Shown here piece after piece: positions 17,019 to 24,862 of a stretch of 64,000 bases of DNA. How positions within the stretch are numbered: the stretch's first letter is position 1; every line of letters begins with the position of its first letter. Below the pieces are notes generated by a model. It was given only the letters and a program-made list of their open reading frames with translations. It ran no database searches and was not told the DNA's origin. The stretch lies in contig NZ_LBCQ02000002.1 of assembly GCF_001014615.2 (NCBI RefSeq), positions 62,001 to 126,000 of the forward strand, given 5' to 3'. The position numbers and the translations under genes are program-made. This DNA is from Aquamicrobium sp. LC103. Lineage in GTDB: Bacteria > Pseudomonadota > Alphaproteobacteria > Rhizobiales > Rhizobiaceae.

Positions 17019-18139
17019 GACCGGCCTCCATGGCGGTCGTTGTCGGCGAGCATGTCGCGCAGCACGTCGGCGATGGAGCGGCCGGCCCCGGCACCACGCC
17101 TCGCGCGCGCGTGCGTCAAAGAAGAAGAGTTAGATTCTCTGTTAGAGTCTAAGTTAGCAGCCGGATTCCGAGTTTCAGGCCAGAGGTTTAGCTGCGGTCC
17201 GTGCGCCTGATGTGCCGATAGGGCTGCGCCCGATGTGCCGATACCGAGTGCGCCTGATGTGCCGATGGTTTCCACAGGCGTATTCACAGGCACTGTGGAC
17301 AAGGTTTCGGGGCGGATGCGCAGTAGCTCGCGACCGTGCTCGCGCTCGATCTGAAGGCGGTAGCCGGGGAGCGGCTGGCGGGCGGCGATCCGGCGCAGGT
17401 CGAGCGCGAAGTCAGAGACACGCGCCATGCTGCCCGACTTCACATGGAGATGCGCGACCTCGAACAGCCAGCCGTTGCGCTGGTGGCCGGCGTGCTTGCG
17501 GGCGACACGATAGAGCCAGCGCTCAATACCGCCGGTCAGCCGGAAATAGGCCGGGTCGATGGTGAGGACGAGCGTGCGATCGACGACGCTGTTGTAGAAC
17601 CATTCGGGCAGGACGAATTCCATACCCTCGACGCGGCCCGCGCGCGTCGTCATCTCCTCCCATTCGTTGATCCATGAGAATTGCCGACGCCGCCAATGCG
17701 GGCCGTTGCGGATCGTGGTGGCGATGACGGTCGATTGCAGGCGCGCGAGCGCGGCCTTCAGCAGCACATATTGGCGGTTGCCGGTGGGCCGCCCGATGGC
17801 GCGCAGCAGATGATAAGGCGTGAAGCGGAAGAAGCGCGAGGTGCGCAGGCCGTCGTTCTCGGCCGCGACGATCTGCGACGCGGCCCAGATCAGCACGTCG
17901 GCGTCCCAGATGGTCGCCATGCCGTGTTCAGGCATGGCGAGCACCTGCACCTCGACATCGGCCGCCTTGTAGAGAATGGGCATGGTGCGCGGCGTCTTCG
18001 CCAGCGAGAAGAAGGGCCGTTCCATGAGATCGCGCTGATCGCGCGGGCTGGCGTCGCCCGTCGCGACCACGAAGGGGGCTAGGTGATTGCGCTCGCTCGT
18101 GTCGGCCGGCTGCGCGGGGCTGTGATCGTCGTGCAGCAT
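17015..18139 (-). CDS. repA: Replication initiator protein A (RepA)
   Basis: A 374-residue protein of the replication-initiator-A family (FFSLAKTPRTMPILYKAADVEVQVLAMPEHGMATIWDADVLIW, FRFTPYHLLRAIGRPTGNRQYVLLKAALARLQST, INEWEEMT, FALDLRRIAARQPLPGYRL). Its presence shows the element can replicate autonomously at least transiently. The last 120 residues are low in conservation features and carry IGTSG repeats. The DNA there contains iteron-like repeats, DnaA-box-like sites and an AT-rich dyad (see separate entry). The stop of the HTH gene and this ATG touch (TGAATG). Confidence 0.92.
   Translation of the reverse strand: MLHDDHSPAQPADTSERNHLAPFVVATGDASPRDQRDLMERPFFSLAKTPRTMPILYKAADVEVQVLAMPEHGMATIWDADVLIWAASQIVAAENDGLRTSRFFRFTPYHLLRAIGRPTGNRQYVLLKAALARLQSTVIATTIRNGPHWRRRQFSWINEWEEMTTRAGRVEGMEFVLPEWFYNSVVDRTLVLTIDPAYFRLTGGIERWLYRVARKHAGHQRNGWLFEVAHLHVKSGSMARVSDFALDLRRIAARQPLPGYRLQIEREHGRELLRIRPETLSTVPVNTPVETIGTSGALGIGTSGAALSAHQAHGPQLNLWPETRNPAANLDSNRESNSSSLTHARARRGAGAGRSIADVLRDMLADNDRHGGRS
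17115..17302. other. Candidate replication origin (oriV) inside the 3' part of repA
   Basis: Within coding sequence I see an AT-richer stretch with an imperfect dyad (TTAGATTCT / AGAGTCTAA, 17,130-17,152). Three near-identical 20-bp repeats start at 17,201, 17,224 and 17,248 (core CGCCTGATGTGCCGAT). Three DnaA-box-like sites follow: GTTTCCACA at 17,268-17,276, GTATTCACA at 17,280-17,288 and TTGTCCACA on the minus strand at 17,294-17,302. The repeat spacings are 23 and 24 bp, so the repeats are not in one reading frame. That argues for a DNA function. Origin activity itself is inferred. Confidence 0.55.
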
Positions 18140-18409
18140 TCAGCACTTGCCCCTCTCTTCGGGCGTCAGCGGACGCGCGGGGAAAACCGTGCCGACATCC
18201 GTGTCACGAGTGGATTTGCGGACGCCAATGTCGGACCAGGCTTCGAGATCGCGGATGGTGTAGAGGACGCGGCCGCCGATCTTGCGATAGGTAGGGCCGG
18301 TGCCGTAGGTCCGGTGCTTCTCAAGGGTACGGATGGAAATGCCGAGGAAGCGGGCGGCTTCCTGCGTGCGCAGGAGTCGTGGCGGCAGGCCCGCCAATGG
18401 ATTGGCCAT
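18140..18409 (-). CDS. AlpA/MerR-type helix-turn-helix protein
   Basis: An 89-residue protein from the ATG at 18,409 (GAGGTGA upstream). The HTH is typical of AlpA/DNA-binding excisionase proteins: LLRTQEAARFLGISIRTLEKHRTYGTGPTYRKIGGRVLYTIRDLEAW. It directly precedes repA with TGAATG contact, the usual order in this type of element. It may regulate repA transcription or act as an excision factor. Confidence 0.88.
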   Translation of the reverse strand: MANPLAGLPPRLLRTQEAARFLGISIRTLEKHRTYGTGPTYRKIGGRVLYTIRDLEAWSDIGVRKSTRDTDVGTVFPARPLTPEERGKC

Positions 18410-18604
18410 GGAGTCACCTCTGGTTCGTCGTGATGCGCGCTGCCTTCGTGGCAGCGGGCTACGGCGAACCATGGCGAGGGATCGGCGGCGGGTAGCGTGC
18501 CGCATTTGCGCTTATGCGCAGGCGGCACCCCGGGGCGTGCAGGCTGGAGTCCCTATTCGGAGACAGGAGCGGCGGGCTTCTGGCTACATGTTATGCCTAG
18601 ATGA
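18410..18604. other. Intergenic gap, repA operon promoter side
   Basis: About 195 bp between the HTH gene start and the XRE gene stop. Several short open frames exist but none shows a domain or a good ribosome site. It should contain the promoter of the AlpA-repA-DUF2840-traF run. I see no convincing -35/-10 pair. Confidence 0.4.
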
Positions 18605-18826
18605 CTACTTTGGCGCGCTGGTATTCTTCAGCAATTCGCCCGGCTCGATCCCAAGTGCCTCGGCGATCTGGCCAAGAACCGTGACACTGGCGGACACGTC
18701 GCCACGTTCGATGGCTCCGACGTAACGCATACTCAAGCCTGCTCGGCCGGCGAGTTCTTCCTGCGTCAAATTTTCATCATGGCGGATGCGACGCAGATTC
18801 CTCGCCATGATCTCCTTGAGATCCAT
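18605..18826 (-). CDS. XRE-family HTH regulator
   Basis: A 73-residue, single-domain Cro/CI-type repressor (RNLRRIRHDENLTQEELAGRAGLSMRYVGAIERGDVSASVTVLGQIAEALGIEPGELL). There is no clear ribosome site before the ATG at 18,826; the internal ATG six codons later follows AAGGAG but at short spacing. It is divergent from the DUF2285-like gene, and the shared upstream region carries two perfect 15-bp tandem repeats, the likely operator for autoregulation. Confidence 0.88.
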   Translation of the reverse strand: MDLKEIMARNLRRIRHDENLTQEELAGRAGLSMRYVGAIERGDVSASVTVLGQIAEALGIEPGELLKNTSAPK

Positions 18827-18845
18827 GACAAAAGAGGAACCAGCA

Positions 18846-18875
18846 TAGGAACGATCATTCTAGGAACGATCATTC
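18846..18875. promoter_or_regulatory. Tandem 15-bp operator repeats between divergent XRE and DUF2285 genes
   Basis: TAGGAACGATCATTC occurs twice head to tail (18,846-18,860 and 18,861-18,875) without a mismatch. Each copy contains the near-palindrome GAACGATCATTC. Position and periodicity suggest binding of the adjacent XRE dimer to successive sites. Confidence 0.6.
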
Positions 18876-18961
18876 CCATTCGTATCAGACCATGCTATTC
18901 ATCGGGTTGTCCTGAAGTGCTTCATTATGTCCGCGTTCTCGATAAAAAAAGGGCAGAATTC

Positions 18962-19252
18962 ATGCGTGAACGGCCTCTGCTTGATCCAGATGTTGAAAAT
19001 GAAGCCCCCAGGGGAGTCGATATCACCACCTATGACGAACAGCACTACGTAACCTACTTGCGGCTGTTAGATGCCAGCCGAAACGGCGCGGACTGGCAGG
19101 AGGTCGCGCGCATCGTTCTGCACCGCGATCCCCTCCGTAATGAAGCAGAGACGAGGCGATGCTGGGAAAGCCATCTCGAACGCGCCCGGTGGATCGCAAA
19201 CAAAGGCTATAGACGCATTCTCGAACAAGAGATTGCCAACAATCACTTATAG
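18962..19252 (+). CDS. DUF2285-type element protein
   Basis: A 96-residue protein from the ATG at 18,962; an upstream extension to 18,779 runs over the operator repeats and is unlikely. The sequence (LLDPDVENEAPRGVDITTYDEQHYVTYLRLLDASRNGADWQEVARIVLHRDP, then WESHLERARWIANKGYRRIL) matches small proteins usually annotated DUF2285 that accompany repA/XRE genes in alphaproteobacterial ICEs. A role in regulating the element is likely but unproven. It is divergent from the XRE gene. Confidence 0.75.
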   Translation: MRERPLLDPDVENEAPRGVDITTYDEQHYVTYLRLLDASRNGADWQEVARIVLHRDPLRNEAETRRCWESHLERARWIANKGYRRILEQEIANNHL

Positions 19253-19264
19253 GCTAACCGGAAG

Positions 19265-20236
19265 ATGAGTTCGTGCCGTACGCCATTGACGGCACGAGGA
19301 TTGAGATGCTTGAGGCGGGATCATTTATTGAGCAGTGGAGATAAGGAAGACGCCATTACAGTCTCGGGCGTCGAGAAAAGATTTGGATGGGGAGGCCGTG
19401 CCTTTAAAGCGCTCGATGGGCTTTCTCTTGGTGTTCCGCAAGGCTGCGTGTACGGCCTACTTGGTCCGAACGGTGCCGGCAAGAGCACGTTGCTACGGAT
19501 CATAGCTGGCCTCGTGCGCCCTGATCGCGGCTCGGTTTCCATATTCGGAGAGAATGCTGGCAGGGAATCGCGACGCCGCCTCGGCATGTTGATCGAGGCC
19601 CCGGCGTTCTATCCCTTCCTGACCGCACGCGAGCATTTGGAAATGTTCGCTCGGATGAGCGATACCGTCACGATGGTAGAGCCTATTCTGCGGCGCGTTG
19701 GCATCGGCTACGCCGCTGACAAGAAAGTGGCTACATTTTCGTTGGGGATGAAGCAACGGCTGGGGATCGGCTGCGCGCTCGTCGGCCGCCCAGATGCTGT
19801 TGTTCTCGATGAGCCGACGAACGGTCTCGATCCGGACGGCATCCTCGAAATGCGTTCGCTGATAGTTGATCTAGCCCAGAGGGACGGCATCACCGTGCTG
19901 CTTTCGAGCCACCTCCTCGACGAGGTGGAGCGCGTGTGCGAGCGCGTCGCGATTTTGCGGAGCGGGAGAATGGCGGCGCATGGGAAAGTCGCTGACCTGC
20001 TCGACAGCCAAGCTCGCTTTTGGATTAACGTTGATTCACCGCAAACCGTGCTGGAGCGTTTGGCATCGCAGGCCGATGCAGGTGACGGTGGAGTTTATGT
20101 TCGAATTGGGCGCGACGATGCGCCTGAACTCATACGCGCGCTTGTAAACGCGAACATCCGGATATTTGAAGCAAAATGGATCACTCCCGATCTGGAGTCG
20201 GTCTTCCTGTCGGAAACGCGGAGAGAGCCACAATGA
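19265..20236 (+). CDS. ABC transporter ATP-binding protein (BcrA/antimicrobial-peptide-export type)
   Basis: Up to 323 residues; the ATG at 19,265 lacks a well-spaced ribosome site, and a TTG at 19,328 is a good alternative. All ABC motifs are present: Walker A (LLGPNGAGKSTLL), signature (TFSLGMKQRLGIGCAL), Walker B (AVVLDEPTNGLDPDG) and switch His (LLSSHLLDE). It is closest in style to BcrA/CcmA-type exporters used in bacteriocin or bacitracin immunity. The stop overlaps the permease start (ATGA), so the two form one transporter. Confidence 0.9.
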   Translation: MSSCRTPLTARGLRCLRRDHLLSSGDKEDAITVSGVEKRFGWGGRAFKALDGLSLGVPQGCVYGLLGPNGAGKSTLLRIIAGLVRPDRGSVSIFGENAGRESRRRLGMLIEAPAFYPFLTAREHLEMFARMSDTVTMVEPILRRVGIGYAADKKVATFSLGMKQRLGIGCALVGRPDAVVLDEPTNGLDPDGILEMRSLIVDLAQRDGITVLLSSHLLDEVERVCERVAILRSGRMAAHGKVADLLDSQARFWINVDSPQTVLERLASQADAGDGGVYVRIGRDDAPELIRALVNANIRIFEAKWITPDLESVFLSETRREPQ

Positions 20237-21027
20237 GCGCTCTACTCTCGGCAGAGCTTCTGAAGCTTCTACGACAGCCAGGCATTCTATTCTGGGGGTT
20301 CCTGTCGGTTCCTGCTGCCGCACTCGGCCTCAAGATCGCGCTGGAGAGTTTTTTCGTCCTCCGATCAGGAAACCTCCCGCAAACACAAGCCGATGCGCTT
20401 CTGTCAGCCGCGCAATCCTTGGGCATCGCAGGCAATCCGATTGCGCAGCTTCTCTATGCGATCGGTGTGTCCTCAATATTCTACGTCGAATACCGCTTCT
20501 CGGCTTGGCGCAACCTCCTGCCACGGACAGGGAGGATTCCTCTGCTCGCCTCGAAGTTCGTTGTTTGCCTCCTGTGCATGGCCATCGGTCTTGCTCTGAC
20601 AATCGTCGGAGACATGATCCTCAATACGGCACTCGGCTTTCTCGGCGGCGGCACCAGCAATAGGACACCAACTCAAGCCGGCAGCGTTCTCGTGCTCAGT
20701 GCGGCGTTTGTAATCGCCTTTCTCGAATTAGCGACTCTTGCTGCAGTTACCGCGACGCTTACAATCGTATTCCGGAGTATGATCGCGGCAGTCGTTCCAG
20801 TATTTCTGGTAGGGATAACGTGCTCGATCCTGCAAGCTTATTTTGGCGCTGCCATAGCCAGCGTTCCCATGCCGTCTTTTGCTGCCGATGCTGCGCGAGC
20901 ATGGCTTTTTGCAGGTGCCGAGGGGCCATACGGCATCACGGGTTTCGGCACACTACTGGCATGGCTCTTGTCGGCGGTAGTAGCCGGGTCTCTCATATTT
21001 TGGCGTCAGCCTCTGAATACCGAGTAG
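20233..21027 (+). CDS. ABC transporter permease (ABC-2/bacitracin-type)
   Basis: A 264-residue integral membrane protein with about six hydrophobic helices, starting MSALLSAELLKLLRQPGILFWGFLSVPAAALG, a usual start for ABC-2 permeases of the NatB/BcrB kind. It overlaps the ATPase gene by 4 bp and is followed after 32 bp by a GT51-type gene. The substrate is unknown. The context with cell-wall and protease genes hints at export of or resistance to a wall-active or peptide compound, as inference. Confidence 0.85.
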   Translation: MSALLSAELLKLLRQPGILFWGFLSVPAAALGLKIALESFFVLRSGNLPQTQADALLSAAQSLGIAGNPIAQLLYAIGVSSIFYVEYRFSAWRNLLPRTGRIPLLASKFVVCLLCMAIGLALTIVGDMILNTALGFLGGGTSNRTPTQAGSVLVLSAAFVIAFLELATLAAVTATLTIVFRSMIAAVVPVFLVGITCSILQAYFGAAIASVPMPSFAADAARAWLFAGAEGPYGITGFGTLLAWLLSAVVAGSLIFWRQPLNTE

Positions 21028-21059
21028 CAGCGAAAACACTCATATAACTCGCTGAAGCC

Positions 21060-21764
21060 TTGATGAGTGAATCAACGAAAGACCAATCTGAGGGACATGC
21101 AGATCGAATGATGCGGATACTTAAATATGCGGGCGTTGCATTTGCTCTCTTGCTGGTCGGCCTCGTCGGTTATGGCGCTAAGGGATACTGGGATGCGCTA
21201 TCGGATGCAGAAAGCTTGCGAGCTCGTGCCGACGCGGCGATTGCTCAAGGCCGCGGCGGCGACTCTCTGGGGGCAGCCCAAAGGGCTATTCTGCTTGCGG
21301 TCGAAGACCCGAATTTCTCAACGCATTCCGGTGTTGATTTCTCGACCCCTGGCGCTGGGTTGACCACCATCACTCAATCGGCTGCCAAGCGGCTTGCCTT
21401 TGAGGAATTTCATCCCGGCATCGGCAAGATACGCCAGACCGGTTATGCGCTAGGGTTGGAGAGGCGTCTTTCCAAGGAGCAGATCCTTGCCCTGTGGCTG
21501 GAGACGCTGGAAATGGGCAAGGGGCCAAATGGCTGGATGGTCGGCTTCCATTCGGCAAGCTCAGCGATCTATGGGCGGCCTCCAGCCGAATTGACCGAGG
21601 CCGAGTTTATCCGACTTGCGGCGGTGCTGATAGCGCCGGCCTCCTATGATCTCGTTCGAAGCGACGCCAAGCTCGACGAACGCGCCGCCCGTATCCAGCG
21701 TCTGGCAGCCGGGGCGTGTGTGCCTGCGGGCTTTTCGGATGTTTGGCTTGAGGGTTGCCAGTAG
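21060..21764 (+). CDS. Monofunctional GT51-like peptidoglycan transglycosylase
   Basis: A 234-residue protein: N-terminal membrane anchor (FALLLVGLVGYGAKGYW, about residues 28-45), then the GT51 motifs in diverged form. AILLAVEDPNFSTHSGVDF has the catalytic Glu at residue 82. LTTITQSAAKRL corresponds to the usual STITQQ box, and GLERRLSKEQILALWLETLEMG to the RKxxE box. It is close to MtgA but shorter and diverged, and no transpeptidase domain is present. In this cargo it could reinforce the wall against the compound handled by the ABC pair. Confidence 0.75.
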   Translation: MMSESTKDQSEGHADRMMRILKYAGVAFALLLVGLVGYGAKGYWDALSDAESLRARADAAIAQGRGGDSLGAAQRAILLAVEDPNFSTHSGVDFSTPGAGLTTITQSAAKRLAFEEFHPGIGKIRQTGYALGLERRLSKEQILALWLETLEMGKGPNGWMVGFHSASSAIYGRPPAELTEAEFIRLAAVLIAPASYDLVRSDAKLDERAARIQRLAAGACVPAGFSDVWLEGCQ

Positions 21765-21769
21765 CGATA

Positions 21770-21786
21770 CACGAATCGTATTCGTG
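21770..21786 (+). terminator. Hairpin after the GT51 gene
   Basis: Perfect 7-bp stem CACGAAT / ATTCGTG with a 3-base loop starting 6 bases after the stop at 21,764. It is followed by a weakly T-rich run (TCTCATTTTG). It could be a terminator or processing site that separates the S41 gene. Confidence 0.4.
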
Positions 21787-21840
21787 GTCTCATTTTGATC
21801 TAATTAGCGTCATGCGCTCTTTTCCTGAGGTAGAGATTGA

Positions 21841-22827
21841 ATGTCCCATAACTCCTCATCGTTCCTTACTGTCTCCCTCTTGGCGATTTCACTGCTGGCA
21901 AGCACTTTCGCTGCGCGAGCCGATGTGCCTCCCGCCTCTGCGCAAAGCGTAACCTTGGATCGGGCAACGGTCGCCAAAACGATCGGCGGTATCGCCGCCG
22001 AGTTGCGGGAGGGCTACGTGTTCCCGGAAAGGGGTGCGCAGGCGGCGGAGGCGTTGGAAAAGGCGCTAGCGGAAAACGCCTACGGCGGCGTAACCGAGCG
22101 AGCGCAGTTTGCGATGCAGCTAACGGAGCAACTCCGGGCGATCACGAAGGACGGTCATGTACGGGTGATATTCGGTTCGCCCTTCGGCAATCAGCCTACG
22201 CCAGCGAGCCCGCAGGATGCCGGTTTCGCGGTGAAGCGGCTAGACGGCAATATCGGCTATATTCATTTGACGCGGTTCGTTCCGCCTGAAGTTTTCAATC
22301 CGGCCGCCGACGAGGCCATGCGCAGCTTGTCGGACACCGCCGCGCTGATCATTGACATGCGGGAGAATGGCGGCGGGCATCCGGCATCCGTTGCCTATCT
22401 CGTGAGCTTCTTCCTCGATCAGGGTGCGCGCGTCCATATCAACGATCTCATCTGGCGCAATCGCGGGACGTTGACGTTCAGAACGGAATCGTTCTGGAGC
22501 TCGCCGACGCCAGTGCGTTACGTCGGCAAGCCGGTCTACGTTCTGGTCGGTCCGAAGACCTATTCGGCTGGCGAGGAATTCGCATATGACTTGCAAGCCC
22601 TTCGGCGGGCGACTGTAGTCGGCACGTCTACACGAGGTGGTGCGAACCCGGGCGGGCTTAATGAGTTAGGTTCGGACCTCTTTGTCGTGGTGCCGACGGG
22701 CAGGGCCGAAAATCCAGTTACCCGTAGCAACTGGGAAGGCGTCGGTGTGCGCCCCGATGTTCAAGCAACGCTTGAGGACACACTGGAAACGGCAATGGCG
22801 CTGGCGAAGACACAAGCAAAATTGTGA
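21841..22827 (+). CDS. S41-family C-terminal-processing-type protease (secreted)
   Basis: A 328-residue protein with a signal peptide (LTVSLLAISLLASTFAARA, cleavage near residue 27). The N-terminal helical bundle resembles tail-specific protease/IRBP proteins (ELREGYVFPERGAQAAEALEKALAENAYGG). The core has GNIGYIHLTRF, ALIIDMRENGGGHPASVAYL and the nucleophile segment PKTYSAGEEFAYDLQALRRATVVG (Ser about residue 242). It is predicted to be periplasmic. It may degrade an exogenous peptide, fitting an immunity-type cargo with the upstream ABC genes. No PDZ domain is evident. Confidence 0.88.
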   Translation: MSHNSSSFLTVSLLAISLLASTFAARADVPPASAQSVTLDRATVAKTIGGIAAELREGYVFPERGAQAAEALEKALAENAYGGVTERAQFAMQLTEQLRAITKDGHVRVIFGSPFGNQPTPASPQDAGFAVKRLDGNIGYIHLTRFVPPEVFNPAADEAMRSLSDTAALIIDMRENGGGHPASVAYLVSFFLDQGARVHINDLIWRNRGTLTFRTESFWSSPTPVRYVGKPVYVLVGPKTYSAGEEFAYDLQALRRATVVGTSTRGGANPGGLNELGSDLFVVVPTGRAENPVTRSNWEGVGVRPDVQATLEDTLETAMALAKTQAKL

Positions 22828-22837
22828 GATGTGTGCG

Positions 22838-22860
22838 CCGACAACGACGTTTGTTGTCGG
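22838..22860 (+). terminator. Hairpin after the S41 protease gene
   Basis: Perfect 8-bp stem CCGACAAC / GTTGTCGG with a 7-base loop, 10 bases after the stop codon. There is no clear T-tract, so terminator function is tentative. Confidence 0.4.
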
Positions 22861-22997
22861 GCTGCGGCATTGAAATAGCGAAGGTCTCTACCGGCGGCGA
22901 TCCAAGCCAGTGGCGCAGCTCGACGTGCATATGAAAAGGCTGGCTTCAATACCAGTATTCTTTAAGTAACACTGTACCAAAAATTAGATTGACCGAT

Positions 22998-23456
22998 ATG
23001 AAAAAGCGTCCCGTTTTACATCTTATTTGCGGTCTCCCTGGGTCGGGGAAGACAACGATCGCCAAGGAGTTAGAGCAGACGTTCAATGCTGTGCGCTTGT
23101 CGCCAGATGAATGGTTGCACCGTCTCGGCTTCGACTTCTACGACGAAGCAGGAAGAGCTAAAGTCGAGGGGTTGCAGTGGGAGCTTGCACAGATGTTGCT
23201 CCGGCACGGTGACGACGTGATCCTTGAGAATGGGTTCTGGTCGAAAGAGGAGAGAGACGGGTATCGCGACGTTGCCGACGGGATCGGTGCGACGACCAAG
23301 ATACATTTTCTCGACGTCCCTATAGCCGAACTGAAAGCGAGGATTGCTAGGCGCAACCAGGAGCGCGCTGCCGACACGCCCGAGGTCGATCCCGCAAGCT
23401 TGGATGAATGGGCCACCATGTTCGAACCACCGGCCGAGGATGAGCTCGGCCGGTGA
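22998..23456 (+). CDS. P-loop kinase (AAA_33/zeta-toxin-like fold)
   Basis: A 152-residue protein from the ATG at 22,998 (an upstream in-frame TTG at 22,989 is less likely). Walker A is LICGLPGSGKTTIAKELE near the N-terminus. RLSPDEWLHRLGFDFYDEAGR resembles the substrate-binding DEW box of small nucleotide/sugar kinases and zeta-like enzymes, and a lid-like segment follows (RIARRNQERAADTPEVDPASLDEW). The substrate is unknown. It stands alone without an obvious antitoxin, so a housekeeping or antibiotic-modifying kinase is as likely as a toxin. Confidence 0.75.
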   Translation: MKKRPVLHLICGLPGSGKTTIAKELEQTFNAVRLSPDEWLHRLGFDFYDEAGRAKVEGLQWELAQMLLRHGDDVILENGFWSKEERDGYRDVADGIGATTKIHFLDVPIAELKARIARRNQERAADTPEVDPASLDEWATMFEPPAEDELGR

Positions 23457-23465
23457 GGGGGTTAG

Positions 23466-23796
23466 ATGCGCGCACGGCGCAGCGAGTTGCTCTACGCCAT
23501 TTCCCTTTTGGACGAACTGCGCCAGCACATCATGCACGCTGACGAATGGCTCAACGGTCGAACCCTGGAAACAGCCGTCGTGGCAAAGTTCGACAGGCGG
23601 GGGAAGTCCCGCCGTTCTGGCCGCTCTCAAGGCGTCTTATTGCCCATGCGATGCCTCCGCCATCTTGGCGGCGCTGCGCCTACTGTCAGAGACATATCGC
23701 ACGCAGCTTATTGAACTGCACGGCGGGTTCGACCTTTCGCGCTCGCTCGCGTCAGACCTTGAGGCGATCGATATTATTCGGTCGCAGGCTTGCTGA
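23466..23796 (+). pseudogene. Small gene apparently broken by a frameshift in a G-run
   Basis: A frame starting at the ATG at 23,466 (MRARRSELLYAISLLDELRQHIMHADEWLNGRTLETAVVAKFDRRG) looks like helical protein and then turns into Arg-rich nonsense. From a GGGGG run near 23,600 the next frame reads SPAVLAALKASYCPCDASAILAALRLLSETYRTQLIELHGGFDLSRSL and stops at 23,796. One extra base would explain the split. The combined product of about 110 residues matches nothing I recognise. It lies 9 bases after the kinase gene and could be its partner. Confidence 0.4.
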
Positions 23797-24566
23797 ATTT
23801 GATCGGATAATGCAGCAGCAGGCGATAACCGCCTCGCATCATTTTGACCCCATGGGCGACAAGGCGGCGAGCCTTGTTCTTGTGTGGATCGACCTCAAAA
23901 TCCTCCTTGCTGCCCCGAAAGCCGAGCAAGACTTCTGCGACACTACGGTAGCTCTCGCCGCGTAGCCGGGCGTCGAGCGCACGCAAGGACGTGATATGCC
24001 ATTGCCGGAGCTGCGCCGGCAATGCGCGATAGTCGCGTCCCGGACGTTGGCCCTGAAGTGCTTTCACCAACCGACGCGCCGCATGAGAACGGAGATCGTA
24101 AAAGACGTCGGCGGGCAGGACCGTGCCATAAAAGACCGCCGCATCGGGAGCGGCGTGCCGCAACCAGAATTGATGCGCGACGCCATCGGCCTGCCAGATG
24201 CCATGCCAACCATCCTCAGCTTGGCGCAGGTCGAGACCGTCGAGATGCGCAAGCGTGACGATGGGCTCGGTCTCGCCATCATGGTGCTCCAGCGGCATGA
24301 GCCGTATGGCCTGCGGCTGGAGGTGTGGACTCCAGAATAGAGTCTGCCGATCCGCCGGGGTTTCAGGATCGGTCGGAAAATCGCAGCCCCCACCGCTGAA
24401 CAAAGGCTTCCAGGCGCTCAGGGTCTGGCTCGGTCGAAGCGGTTATGGCTTGAAATTCGCGACGATACTCGTCGTCGCGGCGAAGATACTCCCAAGCGAA
24501 ACCGGCGGCGGGAATGCTCTTGGCAAATTTATATGCCGCCGGAGAACGCCAGTCGATACTCAGCAT
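23774..24566 (-). pseudogene. RovC-like regulator (DUF6499 + DUF2285) split by a frameshift
   Basis: From the ATG at 24,566 (AGAGAGG upstream) the first frame encodes a DUF6499-type start (LSIDWRSPAAYKFAKSIPAAGFAWEYLRRDDEYRREF) and ends at 24,363 just after RWGLRF. The second frame continues as FPTDPETPADRQTLFWSPHL and carries the DUF2285 DNA-binding end (SLRALDARLRGESYRSVAEVLLGFRG). Removing one T from the TTTT at about 24,378-24,381 restores a continuous protein of about 260 residues. It is either a recent null mutation or, less likely, programmed slippage. Full-length relatives are common regulators on these elements. Confidence 0.7.
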
Positions 24567-24862
24567 TGGCGTTGCCTCTCTATTCGGGCGAAAGCACAGC
24601 AACACCCGGACGGAAAGGTTCGAATATCTTCGTAAGCAACTGTAGAGGTCTTTTCGCGATAACTGGAGTGGCCGTCGCGATTAATCATTTTGTTATCGTG
24701 GTCTTAACAATGCTTGCGTGATTCTGCGAGCCGGGCGGAGCCCGGCGAGCGAGGCTATGGGTCCGGGCATGGCCGCACCGCCGGATCGGCGCGATTTTTT
24801 TTCGCCGCTGTCATCGCTGTAAGAGGAAGGGCCGCCGGGGTGCGGCCCTGTGGCGCTCGGGC
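24567..24862. other. Intergenic region upstream of the RovC-like gene
   Basis: About 296 bp without a supported gene. It is AT-rich around 24,640-24,720, where the promoter of the leftward regulator gene probably lies. A perfect GCCGGGC-GGA-GCCCGGC hairpin is at 24,730-24,746 with no T-tract in either direction, and a T8 run is near 24,796. Confidence 0.4.

Noticed and set aside
17201..17267. CRISPR-like array in repA
   Set aside because: Three 20-bp repeats with 3-4 bp gaps, no spacers and no cas genes; iteron-like instead.
22998..23456. Zeta toxin of an epsilon-zeta system
   Set aside because: Too short, no epsilon partner and a generic small-kinase pattern; named only as P-loop kinase.
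24730..24746. Rho-independent terminator GCCGGGC/GCCCGGC
   Set aside because: Perfect stem but no T-tract on either side and no gene ending next to it.
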